Assembly: GCF_009184865.1 (NCBI RefSeq)
Contig: NZ_CP045096.1
Coordinates: 186,001 to 250,000, forward strand
Direction of reading: 5' to 3'
From: Streptomyces phaeolivaceus
GTDB taxonomy: Bacteria; Actinomycetota; Actinomycetes; Streptomycetales; Streptomycetaceae
Length of the DNA: 64,000 bases
The position numbers and the translations under genes were made by a program. The notes beneath the pieces were generated by a model that made no database searches, was not told the DNA's origin, and worked only from the letters and a program-made list of their open reading frames with translations. Below, in pieces: positions 50,862 to 60,113 of this stretch. Position 1 is the first letter of the stretch. Each line of letters opens with the position of its first letter.

Positions 50862-52103
50862 ATGGCCATCGAGTTCGACATCGATCCGCACGTCGCCGAC
50901 ATCGCGCGGCGGACCACCGCGTTCGTCCGGGAGCATGTGCTGCCCGCCGAGGAGGAGTGCCGCGGTGATGTGCACGCGGGCCCGGAGCCGCTGAGGCGTG
51001 GGTTGCAGGAGGCGGCGCGCGCGGCCGGGGTGTTCGCCCCGCACGTGCCGGTGCGGTGGGGCGGGCTCGGGCTGGATCTGCGCGGCCAGGCGGTCGTCTT
51101 CGAGGCCGCCGGATACTCCCTGCTGGGCCCGCTCGCACTCAACTGCGCCGCGCCGGACGAGGGCAACACGCACCTCCTCGACGCCGTGGCGACGGAGGAG
51201 CAGAGGGCACGGTTCCTGGCGCCCCTGGCGGCCGGGGAGACACGGTCGTGCTTCGCGATGACCGAGCCCTCCCCCGGTGCCGGCTCCGACCCGCGGGCGC
51301 TGGCCACGCGGGCGGAACGGATCCCGGGCGGCTGGCGGATCGACGGCCGCAAGTGGTTCATCAGCGGGGCGGACGGGGCCGCGTTCACCATCTGTATGGC
51401 GCGCACCGGCGGTGAACCCGGTGACCCGGGCGGCGCGACCATGTTCCTGATCGACGCCGGCAACCCGGGGATGAAGGTGGTCAGGAACATCGGCACCCTC
51501 GACCGGGCCCTGTTCGGCGGTCACAGCGAACTCGCCCTGGACGCCTGCGAGGTGGCCGACGACGCGGTTCTCGGGGAGGTCCACCGGGGCTTCGAGTACG
51601 CGCAGGTGCGGCTCGGCCCCGCGCGGCTGACCCACTGCATGCGCTGGCTCGGGGTGGCCCGGCGGGCGCAGGACATCGCCCTGGACCGGGCCGCCGGGCG
51701 CCGGGCCTTCGGGGGCCGGCTGGCGGAACTCGGCATGGTGCAGCAGCAGTTGGCGGACTCGGAGATCGACATCGAGACGAGCCGGGCGGTGCTCTGGCGG
51801 GCCTGCTGGGAACTCGACCAGGGCAGGCCGGGTGCCCAGCTGACCTCGATCGCGAAGACCTTCGTGTCCGAGGCCGTCGGCCGGGTCGTGGACCGCGCCG
51901 TCCAGGTCTGCGGGGCGCTCGGCATCTCGGAGGACATCCCGCTGGCCTCCCTCTACCGCGAGGTGCGGCCGTTCCGTATCTACGACGGGCCGTCGGAGAC
52001 CCATCGTTGGGCGATCGCCAAGCGCGCGGTCCGGGCGGCACGCGAGCGAGGGCCCGGGGAACCGGCGCGGGAGGCGGCACCGACGCGCGGGGGCGGGGCA
52101 TGA
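50862..52103 (+). CDS. Acyl-CoA dehydrogenase, ACAD10/11-like
   Basis: A 413-residue flavoprotein with the ACAD11-group signature LNCAAPDEGNTHLL, the flavin loop CFAMTEPSPGAGSDPRALAT, KWFISGADGAAF and C-terminal IYDGPSETHRWAIAKRAV. The next gene, overlapping by 4 nt, encodes an ACAD10/11-type phosphotransferase. In mammals these two domains are fused and act on 4-hydroxyacyl-CoA; in Pseudomonas the analogous pair (LvaA/LvaC) handles 4-hydroxyvaleryl-CoA. A similar role is inferred. Confidence 0.88.
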   Translation: MAIEFDIDPHVADIARRTTAFVREHVLPAEEECRGDVHAGPEPLRRGLQEAARAAGVFAPHVPVRWGGLGLDLRGQAVVFEAAGYSLLGPLALNCAAPDEGNTHLLDAVATEEQRARFLAPLAAGETRSCFAMTEPSPGAGSDPRALATRAERIPGGWRIDGRKWFISGADGAAFTICMARTGGEPGDPGGATMFLIDAGNPGMKVVRNIGTLDRALFGGHSELALDACEVADDAVLGEVHRGFEYAQVRLGPARLTHCMRWLGVARRAQDIALDRAAGRRAFGGRLAELGMVQQQLADSEIDIETSRAVLWRACWELDQGRPGAQLTSIAKTFVSEAVGRVVDRAVQVCGALGISEDIPLASLYREVRPFRIYDGPSETHRWAIAKRAVRAARERGPGEPAREAAPTRGGGA

Positions 52104-53185
52104 CGGCCCCCGGCGACGCCACCGTGGCCGGGGTGGACCTGCCCGCGCTCCGGCGCTTCGTCGAGCGAGAAGTCCCCGGCTGCGGCGGCCCGCTGGACGT
52201 CCGCCCGCTGTTCGGCGGACGTTCCAACCTCACGTATCTCGTGAGCGACGGCACGCACCGCTGGGTGCTGCGCCGGCCGCCGCTCGGCACGCTCACGCCG
52301 ACCGCGCACGACATGGACCGCGAGTACCGCGTCATGGCCGCCCTCGCCGACACCGACGTACCCGTGCCGCGGACCGTGCTGTCCTGCGCCGACGCGTCGG
52401 TGATCGGCGCCCCGTTCACCCTCGTCTCGTACGTCGAGGGCAGCGTGCTGCGGGACTCCGGACAGGCGGCCCGGCTGCCCGCGGAGGACGCCCGGCGGTG
52501 CTCCCGGGCGCTGGTCGACCAACTGGCCGCCCTGCACGCGCTCGATCCGTACGAGGTCGGGCTGGGCGGGTTCGGGCGCCCGGCCGGGTACGTGGCACGG
52601 CAGGTGCGGCGGTGGCGCGGCCAGTGGGACCGGGTCGCCACCCGGGCGCTGCCCGAACTGGACGCGCTGTACGCGAAGTTGGCACGCGGGCTGGCCCTGA
52701 CCCGGGACGACGGCGGTGAACCGGCGGTCCTGCACGGGGACTTCCGGCTCGACAACGTCCTCCTCGACGCCGATGACCCGGGGCGGATCGCCGCGATCGT
52801 CGACTGGGAGATGGCCGCGCTGGGCGATCCGCTCGCCGACCTCGGTCTGCTGCTCGTCTACTGGGACCCGGTGTGCGAGCCGGTCCTCGGGGACGGTCAT
52901 GTCCCGGCCGCCAACCCGGGTTTCCTGTCCGCGCGGGAGCTGACCGAGCGGTACGCGGAGCGGTCCGGCCGGGACGTCTCCGCGCTGCCGTTCCACCGGG
53001 CCCTCGGCTACTTCAAGTTGGCGGTCATCGCGGAGGGCATCCACGCCCGCCATCGGGCCGGGCGCACCGTCGGACCGGGCTTCGACCGGGTCGGGTCGGC
53101 GGTGCCCGCGCTGCTGCGCTCCGGCCTGTCCGTGGACCTGCCGCGGGTCCGAACCATCCGGGACGAGAAGGGACGTGGGCAGTGA
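52100..53185 (+). CDS. ACAD10/11-type phosphotransferase (APH fold)
   Basis: A 361-residue kinase-fold protein: nucleotide region LFGGRSNLTYLVSDGTHRWV, catalytic loop VLHGDFRLDNVLLDADD and metal site IAAIVDWEMAALGDPLADLG, all intact. This matches the N-terminal domain of ACAD10/11 rather than drug-resistance kinases. ATG overlaps the ACAD stop (ATGA). Probably phosphorylates the 4-hydroxyl of a hydroxyacyl-CoA so that the ACAD partner can eliminate phosphate. Confidence 0.87.
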   Translation: MTAPGDATVAGVDLPALRRFVEREVPGCGGPLDVRPLFGGRSNLTYLVSDGTHRWVLRRPPLGTLTPTAHDMDREYRVMAALADTDVPVPRTVLSCADASVIGAPFTLVSYVEGSVLRDSGQAARLPAEDARRCSRALVDQLAALHALDPYEVGLGGFGRPAGYVARQVRRWRGQWDRVATRALPELDALYAKLARGLALTRDDGGEPAVLHGDFRLDNVLLDADDPGRIAAIVDWEMAALGDPLADLGLLLVYWDPVCEPVLGDGHVPAANPGFLSARELTERYAERSGRDVSALPFHRALGYFKLAVIAEGIHARHRAGRTVGPGFDRVGSAVPALLRSGLSVDLPRVRTIRDEKGRGQ

Positions 53186-53931
53186 TGATGCGGCTTTCGG
53201 AGAAGGTGGCGCTGGTGACCGGTGCCACCGGAGGGATCGGCGAGGCGATCGTGCGACGGCTGGCGGACGAGGGCGCGACCGTGGTGGTCACCGACCTCGA
53301 CGGCGACCGCTGCGGCAAGCTCGCCGGGGAACTGCCCGGCGGCGCCCTGGGGTTGGCTCTCGACGTGACCGACGAGACGGCCTGGGAGTCGGTCGTCGCC
53401 GAGGTGACCGACCGGCTGGGCGGTCTGTCAGTGCTGGTCAACAACGCGGGGATCGCGACGATGGCCACGGTGGAGTCCGAGACCCAGGAGGGCTGGGACC
53501 GGGTCATCGGGGTGACGCAGACCGGGGTGTGGCTCGGGATGAAGCACGGCGGTCCGGCCATCGAACGTTCCGGCGGCGGCTCCGTCGTCAACGTCGCCTC
53601 GATCTTCGGCACGGTCGGCGGCTTCGGCGCCCAGTTCTCGTACCACGCGGCCAAGGGCGCCGTACGGCTGATGACCAAGAACGCCGCGCTGCACTGGGGC
53701 ACTCGCGGGGTGCGTGTCAACTCGCTGCACCCCGGCTTCATCGAGACGCCCCTGTCCCGGGAGCTGTGGAAGGGCACGCCCCGGCTGACCGCGATGATCG
53801 AGGGCACCCCGCTCGGCCGGCTGGGCCGGACCGAGGAGGTGGCCGCCGCCGTGGCGTTCCTCGCCTCGGACGACGCGGGCTTCATGACCGGCTCGGAGCT
53901 GTACGTCGACGGGGGCTGGACGGCCCGCTGA
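53185..53931 (+). CDS. SDR-family oxidoreductase
   Basis: A 248-residue classical SDR: VALVTGATGGIGEAIVRRLA, VLVNNAGIATMATVE, Ser in NVASIFGTVGG, YHAAKGAVRLM, and C-terminal YVDGGWTAR. It closely resembles 3-alpha/7-alpha/17-beta-type hydroxyacyl or hydroxysteroid dehydrogenases. Two adjacent ATGs at 53185 and 53188; the first overlaps the kinase stop. Last gene of the plus-strand operon, followed by a bidirectional hairpin. Confidence 0.9.
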   Translation: MMRLSEKVALVTGATGGIGEAIVRRLADEGATVVVTDLDGDRCGKLAGELPGGALGLALDVTDETAWESVVAEVTDRLGGLSVLVNNAGIATMATVESETQEGWDRVIGVTQTGVWLGMKHGGPAIERSGGGSVVNVASIFGTVGGFGAQFSYHAAKGAVRLMTKNAALHWGTRGVRVNSLHPGFIETPLSRELWKGTPRLTAMIEGTPLGRLGRTEEVAAAVAFLASDDAGFMTGSELYVDGGWTAR

Positions 53932-53960
53932 GGCACCGCCCGCCCGGATCGCGCGGCTCC

Positions 53961-53982
53961 CGGCTCCCGGTGCCGGGAGCCG
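53961..53982. terminator. Bidirectional hairpin between convergent operons
   Basis: CGGCTCCCGG and CCGGGAGCCG are perfect 10-bp arms with a 2-nt centre, lying between the SDR gene (+) and the MBL gene (-). Confidence 0.7.
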
Positions 53983-55065
53983 TTACGTGGACGCCGGTGC
54001 CGGAACCGTCGCGTGGTCGTCCTCACCGGTGCCGGAGTCGCAGCGCGTGTACCGGTGCACGCCGTCCACCGAGGTGAGACCGACCCGGCCGCGCGCCACC
54101 AGGACGTCCAGGTGGGCCGCCGTCTCGTTGACGGCCAGCATCTGGTTGAAGGGGTTCAGGTCCCCGAACGGGACCTGGCGCCGGGTCCAGCCCAGCTCCC
54201 GCGCCACGGCGTGGGCGTCGAGGGACCGGGTGCCGAGGACCGTGAGCGTCTCCCCGAGCCGGTCGTCGTGGTGGGCCAGCAGCTCCCCGACCCTGCCGTG
54301 GACGCTGTCGCCCACCGGCCCGTGCGCGGGCAGCAGTTGGGCGTCGGCGAGGGTGGTCATGAGCCGCAGCGAGGCGAGGTAGTCGCCCAGCGGCAGTCCG
54401 GGGCCGTCGCCGAGTTCGAAGCCGATGGAGGGGGTGATGTGCGGCAGCACATGGTCCCCGGAGAACAGCAGCCCCCGTGCCTCGTCGAGGTAGACGACAT
54501 GGCCCCGGGTGTGCCCGGGGGTCGGTACGACCCGCAGGGTGCGGTCACCGAACCGCAGCTCCTCCGCGTCCAGCCAGCGGTCGGGCGCCTCCCACACGGA
54601 GGGGTCGAAGCCGCCGTGGTCCATCGCCTCGATCCGGTCGGCCAGTTCCAGGGCGCCGGCCCGGCGCAGGGTCCGCAGCGATCCGACCGGCTGGTCGGTG
54701 CGCAGCTCGCCGAGCAGTTCCAGGCCGCGCCGCTCGCCGGAGCCCAGGTAGACGCGGGAGCCGAGCAGCCGGCGCAGTTCCACGGCCTGGGTGTAGTGGT
54801 CGCGGTGGATGTGGGTGACCAGGACATGGGTGATCTCGGCGAGGTCGTGGCCGAGGCCGGCGAGGGCGTCCTCCAACGCCTTGCGGGACTCGGGGATCGA
54901 CCATCCGCCGTCGATCAGCACCAGCCCGTCGTCCTCCTCCAGGACGTAGACGTTGACGGCCCGCAGCCCGTCGTCGGGCAGCGGCAGCGGTACGCGGTGC
55001 ACCCCGGGCCGTACGGTCTGGGCTCCGCTCCGCGCCCACTGTCCTCGGTCGAAACGGGTGGTCAT
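53983..55065 (-). CDS. Metallo-beta-lactamase-fold hydrolase (lactonase/thioesterase-like)
   Basis: A 360-residue MBL-fold enzyme with the binuclear motif VLVTHIHRDHYTQAVEL, later His in VVPTPGHTRGHVVYL, LLFSGDHVLPHITPS and LLPAHGPVGDS, plus a C-terminal winged-helix-like extension (DAHAVARELGWTRRQVPFGD). ATG overlaps the acyl-CoA synthetase stop. In the company of CoA enzymes it is either a lactone hydrolase or an acyl-CoA thioesterase; I cannot decide. Confidence 0.85.
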   Translation of the reverse strand: MTTRFDRGQWARSGAQTVRPGVHRVPLPLPDDGLRAVNVYVLEEDDGLVLIDGGWSIPESRKALEDALAGLGHDLAEITHVLVTHIHRDHYTQAVELRRLLGSRVYLGSGERRGLELLGELRTDQPVGSLRTLRRAGALELADRIEAMDHGGFDPSVWEAPDRWLDAEELRFGDRTLRVVPTPGHTRGHVVYLDEARGLLFSGDHVLPHITPSIGFELGDGPGLPLGDYLASLRLMTTLADAQLLPAHGPVGDSVHGRVGELLAHHDDRLGETLTVLGTRSLDAHAVARELGWTRRQVPFGDLNPFNQMLAVNETAAHLDVLVARGRVGLTSVDGVHRYTRCDSGTGEDDHATVPAPAST

Positions 55066-56594
55066 ACGTCTCCCAGTCGTCGCTGTGCGGGCTGCGCCCC
55101 GGAGAGCCGCTCGTACAGGTCGCGTACGAGGTCCCGGGCGCCCCCTCGGTCGAGCTTGCCGACCCTGGTCTGGGGCAGTTCGGGCACGGTGAACGCGAAC
55201 TCGGGCCACTTCGCCCTGGACAGGCCGGCGCGTTCCAGATGGGTGGTGATCTCGTCGAGGGGGAGGTCGTCGGTGGCGTCCTCGGGGACGACGAGCACGG
55301 CGGGGCGTTCGCCGAGGAGGGGGTCCGGGACCGGGGCGACGCAGACGCGGGCCACCCTGGGGTGGCTGGCGACGGCGCGTTCGATCTCGGTGATGTCGAG
55401 GTTGCGGCCACCCCGGATGATGACGTCCTTCGCCCGGCCCATGACGGTGACCGTGCCGTCGGCGGCGGTCATCAGGAGGTCCCCGGTGGGCAGGAAGCCG
55501 TCGGCGGTGAGGGCGGGTGGTTCGACGGCGCCGTCGCGGGCGTAGCCGAGGAAGAGGGAGGGGCCGCGCACCTGGGCGTGTCCGGTCTCGCCGGGGCCGA
55601 GGACGGTTCCGTCGGCGCCGACGCATCTCAGTTCGGTCCCGGGGAAGGGTCGGCCGTCACGGCCGAGTCTGATCTCCTCGGGGTCGTCCGGGTGCGGCGA
55701 GGTGTGGCCGAGGCATTCGGACATGCCGAAGACCCGCAGGATCCGGGTGCCGAGGGAGCGTTCGGCGCGGGCGAGCGCGCCCCGGTCCATGGGGCCGCCG
55801 CCGACCGTGATCGAGTGGACCCCTTGGAGAGCCCGGGAGCCGGAGGCCGCCGTGCCCATCTGGAGGGCCATGGTGGGGACGCACATGGTCCACCGGGCGT
55901 GGTGCTCGGCCATCCGCTCGACCGCGACACCGGGGTCCCATCGGCCGGTCAGCACCAGCGGTCCGGCGAGCATGAGGGACATGCAGACCCCGAAGCAGTA
56001 CGCGGCGGTGGAGGAGAGCGGGACGATGGCGGCCACCGCGTCGCCGGGGCCGAGGCCGTTGATGTCGCGGGTGCGGGCGCAGGCGTAGCGCAGGGCGGCC
56101 TCGGACTGGACGACTCCCTTCGGGCGTCCGGTGGAGCCGGAGGTGAGGCCGATGACGGCGCCGCCCCGCCAGCGGGTGGCGTCCCTCGGTATCCGGTGGG
56201 ACAGCACCGTCCAGCCGCCGAGGGCCTCCGCCTTGCCGCCCGTCGGCATGCCCGGTCCGTGCCACTCCCGCAGCGCGGACGGCTCGGCGACGACGACGTC
56301 CGGCCGGATGTCGGCGAGGGCCGACGCGAACTCGGTGGCCGTGGTGTGCCGGTTGACCACGGCGAGCACCCCGCCGGTCATCCCCACGGCCAGGGTGGCG
56401 ACGACGGTGCGCCAGGAGTTGTCGGCCTGCACCAGGACCGTGCCGACGGCCGTGCCGTCCGGGGTCATGGCCTCCGCGAGGGTGACGGCGGAGTCGAGGA
56501 GGTCCCGCGCGGTGTGGTGGCCGTGGTCGTCGATGACGGCGGTGAAGTCGCGCTCTTCGGCTAGTTGTTGGAACTCCCGCACGGTCCGTCGCAT
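55062..56594 (-). CDS. AMP-forming acyl-CoA synthetase
   Basis: A 510-residue ANL-superfamily ligase: P-loop VIGLTSGSTGRPKGVVQS, A5 motif VFGMSECLGHTSPHPDD, A7 LPTGDLLMTAADG, A8 hinge GRAKDVIIRGGRNLDI and catalytic Lys region LPQTRVGKLDRGG. Activates a carboxylic acid to its CoA thioester, the entry step to the pathway. Translationally coupled to the MBL gene. Confidence 0.92.
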   Translation of the reverse strand: MRRTVREFQQLAEERDFTAVIDDHGHHTARDLLDSAVTLAEAMTPDGTAVGTVLVQADNSWRTVVATLAVGMTGGVLAVVNRHTTATEFASALADIRPDVVVAEPSALREWHGPGMPTGGKAEALGGWTVLSHRIPRDATRWRGGAVIGLTSGSTGRPKGVVQSEAALRYACARTRDINGLGPGDAVAAIVPLSSTAAYCFGVCMSLMLAGPLVLTGRWDPGVAVERMAEHHARWTMCVPTMALQMGTAASGSRALQGVHSITVGGGPMDRGALARAERSLGTRILRVFGMSECLGHTSPHPDDPEEIRLGRDGRPFPGTELRCVGADGTVLGPGETGHAQVRGPSLFLGYARDGAVEPPALTADGFLPTGDLLMTAADGTVTVMGRAKDVIIRGGRNLDITEIERAVASHPRVARVCVAPVPDPLLGERPAVLVVPEDATDDLPLDEITTHLERAGLSRAKWPEFAFTVPELPQTRVGKLDRGGARDLVRDLYERLSGAQPAQRRLGDV

Positions 56595-56625
56595 CCGGCC
56601 CCTGCCCTTTCGTTCGTCGGGGCGG

Positions 56626-56946
56626 TCAGCCCGCGTACAACTCCCGCTCGTCGCCCATGACGGCGATCCGGCGGCCCCGCATGTCGCCGACCTGGGCGAC
56701 GGCCGCCGCCCATTCGGGGCTGTCCAGTGCCTTGCGCAGGTCCTCGGGGGTGTCGAACCCGAGGACCGAGAGGCCGTCCCAGCCCTCGGAGCGGGGCTCC
56801 AGGGCCGCGTCGATCTCGGTGTGCCGCCAGGACCGTAGTCCGGGCAGCCGCCGGGTCAGTTCGGCGTGTTCGCCGCGCCACCAGGCGATGAACCGCTCAT
56901 GGGTCCAGTCGGGCGGCCGTGCGGCCAGCAGGACGAGGTTGTACAT
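56626..56946 (-). CDS. EthD-domain protein
   Basis: A 106-residue dimeric alpha/beta-barrel protein (YNLVLLAARPPDWTHERFIA, WWRGEHAELTRRLPGLRSW, LDSPEWAAAVAQVGD), matching the EthD family found beside ether- and terpenoid-degrading oxygenases. GGGAGATGG precedes the ATG. Usually a small accessory or isomerase-like protein; precise role unknown. Confidence 0.82.
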   Translation of the reverse strand: MYNLVLLAARPPDWTHERFIAWWRGEHAELTRRLPGLRSWRHTEIDAALEPRSEGWDGLSVLGFDTPEDLRKALDSPEWAAAVAQVGDMRGRRIAVMGDERELYAG

Positions 56947-56986
56947 GCCATCTCCCGGGTGAGAGCGGGTGGGTCGGCGAGAAGCG

Positions 56987-57376
56987 TCACGCGAAGAGCA
57001 CCGCGGGCGACCGCCCGATGAGCAGTCGGCGCACCTTGCCGGTGGGGTCGAGCCGGGCGGAGGCCACGAAGGTCGCCTCGGGCTCGCCGGAGCGGCGGAC
57101 CTCGCCGAGGAAGAGTTCGTCGTGGCCCTGGGCGCTGCCGGTCAGCAGGTGATGGGTGCGGGTGCCCCGCTCGCGCTGTGCGAGATAGCCCTCCATCTCG
57201 GTCCGGCCGCCGTGGAAGTCGGTGGCGCCGTCGCCGCCGGTGGAGAAGAGGATGGAGAACGAGAAGTCGTCGCTGACGAGATCGAGGATCCGGGACGCGT
57301 CCGGACCGTCGAGGAGCGCGAACCACGCGCTCAGGAACGGTGCGGTCGCGGACGGTGGGGTCTGGGTCGCGGGCAT
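56987..57376 (-). CDS. NTF2-like (SnoaL) protein
   Basis: A 129-residue cone-fold protein (FLSAWFALLDGPDASRILDL, VSDDFSFSILF, GGRTEMEGYL). The family includes ketosteroid isomerases and dehydratases. AGGAGG precedes the ATG. Adjacent to a second, shorter NTF2-like gene, perhaps forming a heteromer. Confidence 0.78.
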   Translation of the reverse strand: MPATQTPPSATAPFLSAWFALLDGPDASRILDLVSDDFSFSILFSTGGDGATDFHGGRTEMEGYLAQRERGTRTHHLLTGSAQGHDELFLGEVRRSGEPEATFVASARLDPTGKVRRLLIGRSPAVLFA

Positions 57377-57392
57377 CCGCTGTGCCTCCTGC

Positions 57393-57743
57393 TCAGGGCC
57401 GGTCGACGAGGTGGAAGGCGGGGGTGAAGAAGGACTGGTAGCGCGCCATCAGACCGGAGGGTGAGATGACGGCGGCCGACAGGAACGCCCCGGTCGTCGT
57501 ACCTCCGTCCACCACGAAGCCGTACACGGTTTCGAGGTCCCCGTCCACGGAGGCGCGGACGATCTCGTGCACCCGGTCCACGGCGTTCCGGCCGGCGATG
57601 TAGGCGGCGAAGTCGGCCTTCGACTCACCGGTCCGTTCGCCGGTCGGCAGGGCGATGAGGAAGCGGAACCCGGGCTCCAGGAGTTCCAGGGCCTTGTCGG
57701 GGTCCTGGCCGTCCATGCGGGCCATGTACTCGCGAAGCACCAT
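57393..57743 (-). CDS. NTF2-like (SnoaL) protein
   Basis: A 116-residue NTF2-fold protein (YMARMDGQDPDKALELLEPG, YGFVVDGGTTTGAFLSAAV, YQSFFTPAFHLV). First gene of the minus operon running to 53983, with an AGTTCA-rich site 33-51 nt upstream. Confidence 0.78.
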   Translation of the reverse strand: MVLREYMARMDGQDPDKALELLEPGFRFLIALPTGERTGESKADFAAYIAGRNAVDRVHEIVRASVDGDLETVYGFVVDGGTTTGAFLSAAVISPSGLMARYQSFFTPAFHLVDRP

Positions 57744-57775
57744 GGTCTACGCCTCTCCCCTGCCAGACTTCAACC

Positions 57776-57794
57776 TGAGTTCAGTTCAGTTTGA
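57776..57794. promoter_or_regulatory. Probable TetR operator TGAGTTCAGTTCAGTTTGA
   Basis: Two overlapping GTTCAGTT units upstream of the 57743-53983 operon and downstream of tetR. Shares AACCTGAGTTCA-type sequence with 45806 and the reverse of 58538. Confidence 0.5.
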
Positions 57795-57846
57795 GGATAG
57801 GACGGGTGCCCCGCCCACACAAGAGGCGGGGCACTGCCCTGTCACT

Positions 57847-58476
57847 TCACTGTTCCCCGACCATCCGCACCACGCATCCCTCGATCAGATCGCTGATCTC
57901 CGACAGCGGGATGGCCCCGGTGGGCCGGTACCACCGCCACACGCTGACGATCATCCCGAGCACGGCCAGCCCGAGCATATGGGCGTCGCGCACCGGGAAG
58001 GCGCCCTTGGCCATGCCGCGCACCAGCAGGTTCGTCCAGTCCCGCTCGACCATCTGCACCAGCTGCCGGGCGGCGATCCGCTCGGTCTCCTCGCGCTTGG
58101 ACTTCCGGGGCGTGGCGAGCAGCGACATGTTGGCCTGGAGGACGCGCATCTGCCGGATCTCCTGCTCGGACACCGCGAAGGCGGCGCGGGTCCCGGCCTT
58201 GATCGCCTCGACGGGGTCCTCCTCGTCGGCCGTCGCCTCGGTGAACATGTCGTGGGAACGCTGCAGTTCCAGCCGCATGATCGTGAGCAGGCAGTGGGCC
58301 TTGGACTCGAAGTAGTGGTAGAGCGCGGTCTGACCGATGCCGACCCGGTCGGCCACGTCCGACCATTTCGTGGTCTCGTAGCCGGTCTCGCCGAAGTACT
58401 CGACCGCGGCCTCCAGAATGGCCGCCCGCTTGGACCTGGGTCCCTGGTCCGGATCCACGATCCGCGCCCTCGCCAT
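57847..58476 (-). CDS. TetR-family transcriptional regulator
   Basis: A 209-residue regulator with N-terminal helix-turn-helix (RAAILEAAVEYFGETGYETT, VADRVGIGQTALYHYFESKA) and a FadR/KstR2-like ligand domain (MRVLQANMSLLATPRKSKR). ATG has GGGAGAGCCG before it. AGTTCA sites stand upstream of this gene and of the divergent units nearby, so it probably represses the whole catabolic cluster until a pathway acyl-CoA binds. Confidence 0.9.
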   Translation of the reverse strand: MARARIVDPDQGPRSKRAAILEAAVEYFGETGYETTKWSDVADRVGIGQTALYHYFESKAHCLLTIMRLELQRSHDMFTEATADEEDPVEAIKAGTRAAFAVSEQEIRQMRVLQANMSLLATPRKSKREETERIAARQLVQMVERDWTNLLVRGMAKGAFPVRDAHMLGLAVLGMIVSVWRWYRPTGAIPLSEISDLIEGCVVRMVGEQ

Positions 58477-58537
58477 CGGCTCTCCCTGCGCTCCATGACC
58501 GGCGCCGGTCGCCGATCGGATGTCTGAGGGTAGACCT

Positions 58538-58554
58538 ACTTGAACTCGGTTACG
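58538..58554. promoter_or_regulatory. Probable TetR operator upstream of tetR
   Basis: ACTTGAACTCGGTTACG; on the minus strand it reads TAACCGAGTTCAAGT, matching TAACCTAGTTCAGTT at 45806-45820. Suggests autoregulation. Confidence 0.5.
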
Positions 58555-58557
58555 AAG

Positions 58558-59355
58558 TCAGGTGACACGGGAAACGCCGTGGTCGGGCCTTCGCCGGGCC
58601 AGGAAGGCCGCCACACCCGCCCGGCCCTCGGCCGAGACGGCGGCCTCGGCCAGCTGCCGGGCCTCCGCGTCCAGGTGGGCGTCCAGGCCCTCGGAGAGTC
58701 CCGCCGCGACAAGCCTGCGGGTGGCACCGAACGCCCCGGTGGCCCCCCGGGCGAGCGCCTCGGCGGCCTTCTCCGCCTCCTCGGTCAGCCGGCTCGCGTC
58801 CACGACCCTGCTGACGAGCCCCATGTCCGCCGCCTCGGCCGCCGTGATCCGCCGGTTGGTGAGCAGCAGGTCCAGGGCCCGTTTGGGGCCGACGAGCCGT
58901 GGCAGCGACCAGCTGACCCCGGCGTCCGGGGAGTATCCGATGCCGGTGTAGGCGGCGACGAACGTGGCGTCGGAGGCGGCCAGGGTCAGATCCGCCGCTG
59001 CCGCGAGCCCGAGCCCGGCACCCGCGGCGGCGCCCTGCACGGCCGCCACCAGCGGCGCGTCCAGCGCGGCGAACACCCGCAGCGCGCCGTGCAGCGCGTC
59101 CGTGACCCGGCCCAGGTGGGCGGCCAGCCGGTCGCCGGAGAGTCCGGAGAACTCCCGCAGATCGCCCCCGACACAGAAGGAGCGCCCCCGCCCGGTGAGC
59201 AGCACCGCCCGTACGCCGTCGGTCCCGGCGCAGGTCCGCGCGGCCGTCAGCAGTCCCGTCGCCAGGGCCAGATCGATCGCGTTGCCCGCCCGCTCACGGC
59301 ACATCTCGACGTGCGCCACGCCCGTTTCGTCGACGTGGACGGTGACGGCGCTCAT
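58558..59355 (-). CDS. Enoyl-CoA hydratase/isomerase
   Basis: A 265-residue crotonase-fold enzyme with the oxyanion segments GRGRSFCVGGDLREFSGL and AAVQGAAAGAGLGLAAAADL, and SPDAGVSWSLPRLVG where the second catalytic acid lies (Asp-Ala-Gly rather than Glu), as in isomerase-type members. ATG at 59355 overlaps the upstream SDR stop. Last gene of an operon entering from the right edge. Confidence 0.9.
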   Translation of the reverse strand: MSAVTVHVDETGVAHVEMCRERAGNAIDLALATGLLTAARTCAGTDGVRAVLLTGRGRSFCVGGDLREFSGLSGDRLAAHLGRVTDALHGALRVFAALDAPLVAAVQGAAAGAGLGLAAAADLTLAASDATFVAAYTGIGYSPDAGVSWSLPRLVGPKRALDLLLTNRRITAAEAADMGLVSRVVDASRLTEEAEKAAEALARGATGAFGATRRLVAAGLSEGLDAHLDAEARQLAEAAVSAEGRAGVAAFLARRRPDHGVSRVT

Positions 59356-60113
59356 CGGGCCGTCCATCCGCCGTCGACGGTGAGGACCTGGCCGGTGCAG
59401 TACGAGGAGGCGTCCGAGGCGAGGAACAGCAGGGCGCCGTCGAGTTCGCCCGGGGTGCCGCCCCGGCCGAGCATGGTGCCCCGTTCGACCCAGCGGCGGG
59501 AACGGTCGTCCGCGAACAGGTCGTCGGTCATCTCCGAGCGGAACCAGCCGGGGGCGAGGGCGTTCACCCGTATCCCGGCCGGGCCCCACTGTCCGGCGAG
59601 TTCCCGGGTGAGCCCGATCAGGCCCGCCTTCGAGGCGGCGTAGGAGGCGCCGCCCAGCGGGGCGCCGGAGACGAGCCCCAGCACGGACGAGACGTTCACC
59701 ACCGAGCCGGTGCGACCGGCGGGGCCGTCGGCCTCGGCCATCAGCCTCGCCAGGTGGAACGGCGCCACGAGGTTGACCGCGAGCACCGCGGCGAAGTCGT
59801 CGGCGCCCTCGTCCTCGGCCCGTACGGCACCGGGCGCGCCCGCGTTGTTGACCAGCACGTCGATGCGTCCGGTGGCGGCGAGCACGGTCTCGGCGAGCCG
59901 TACGCGGTCCTCGTCGCGGGCGACGTCGCAGGCGACGGGGTGGATCCGGGGGTCGGAGCCGGCCAGTTCCTTCAGCCGGTCCAGCCGCCGGGCCGCGGCG
60001 AACACGGTGGCGCCCGCCTGGGCGAGGACGGTGGCGAACCGGGCGCCGAGGCCAGAGGAGGCGCCCGTGACGACGGCGGTGCGGCCGTGCAGGGAGAAGA
60101 GGCCGGCCGTCAC
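59352..60113 (-). CDS. SDR-family oxidoreductase
   Basis: A 253-residue classical SDR: AVVTGASSGLGARFATVLAQ, LVNNAGAPG, NVSSVLGLVSG, SYAASKAGLIGLTREL. Start and stop codons overlap both neighbours (ATGA), so it is tightly coupled. Probable 3-hydroxyacyl-CoA or alcohol dehydrogenase of the pathway. Confidence 0.9.
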   Translation of the reverse strand: MTAGLFSLHGRTAVVTGASSGLGARFATVLAQAGATVFAAARRLDRLKELAGSDPRIHPVACDVARDEDRVRLAETVLAATGRIDVLVNNAGAPGAVRAEDEGADDFAAVLAVNLVAPFHLARLMAEADGPAGRTGSVVNVSSVLGLVSGAPLGGASYAASKAGLIGLTRELAGQWGPAGIRVNALAPGWFRSEMTDDLFADDRSRRWVERGTMLGRGGTPGELDGALLFLASDASSYCTGQVLTVDGGWTAR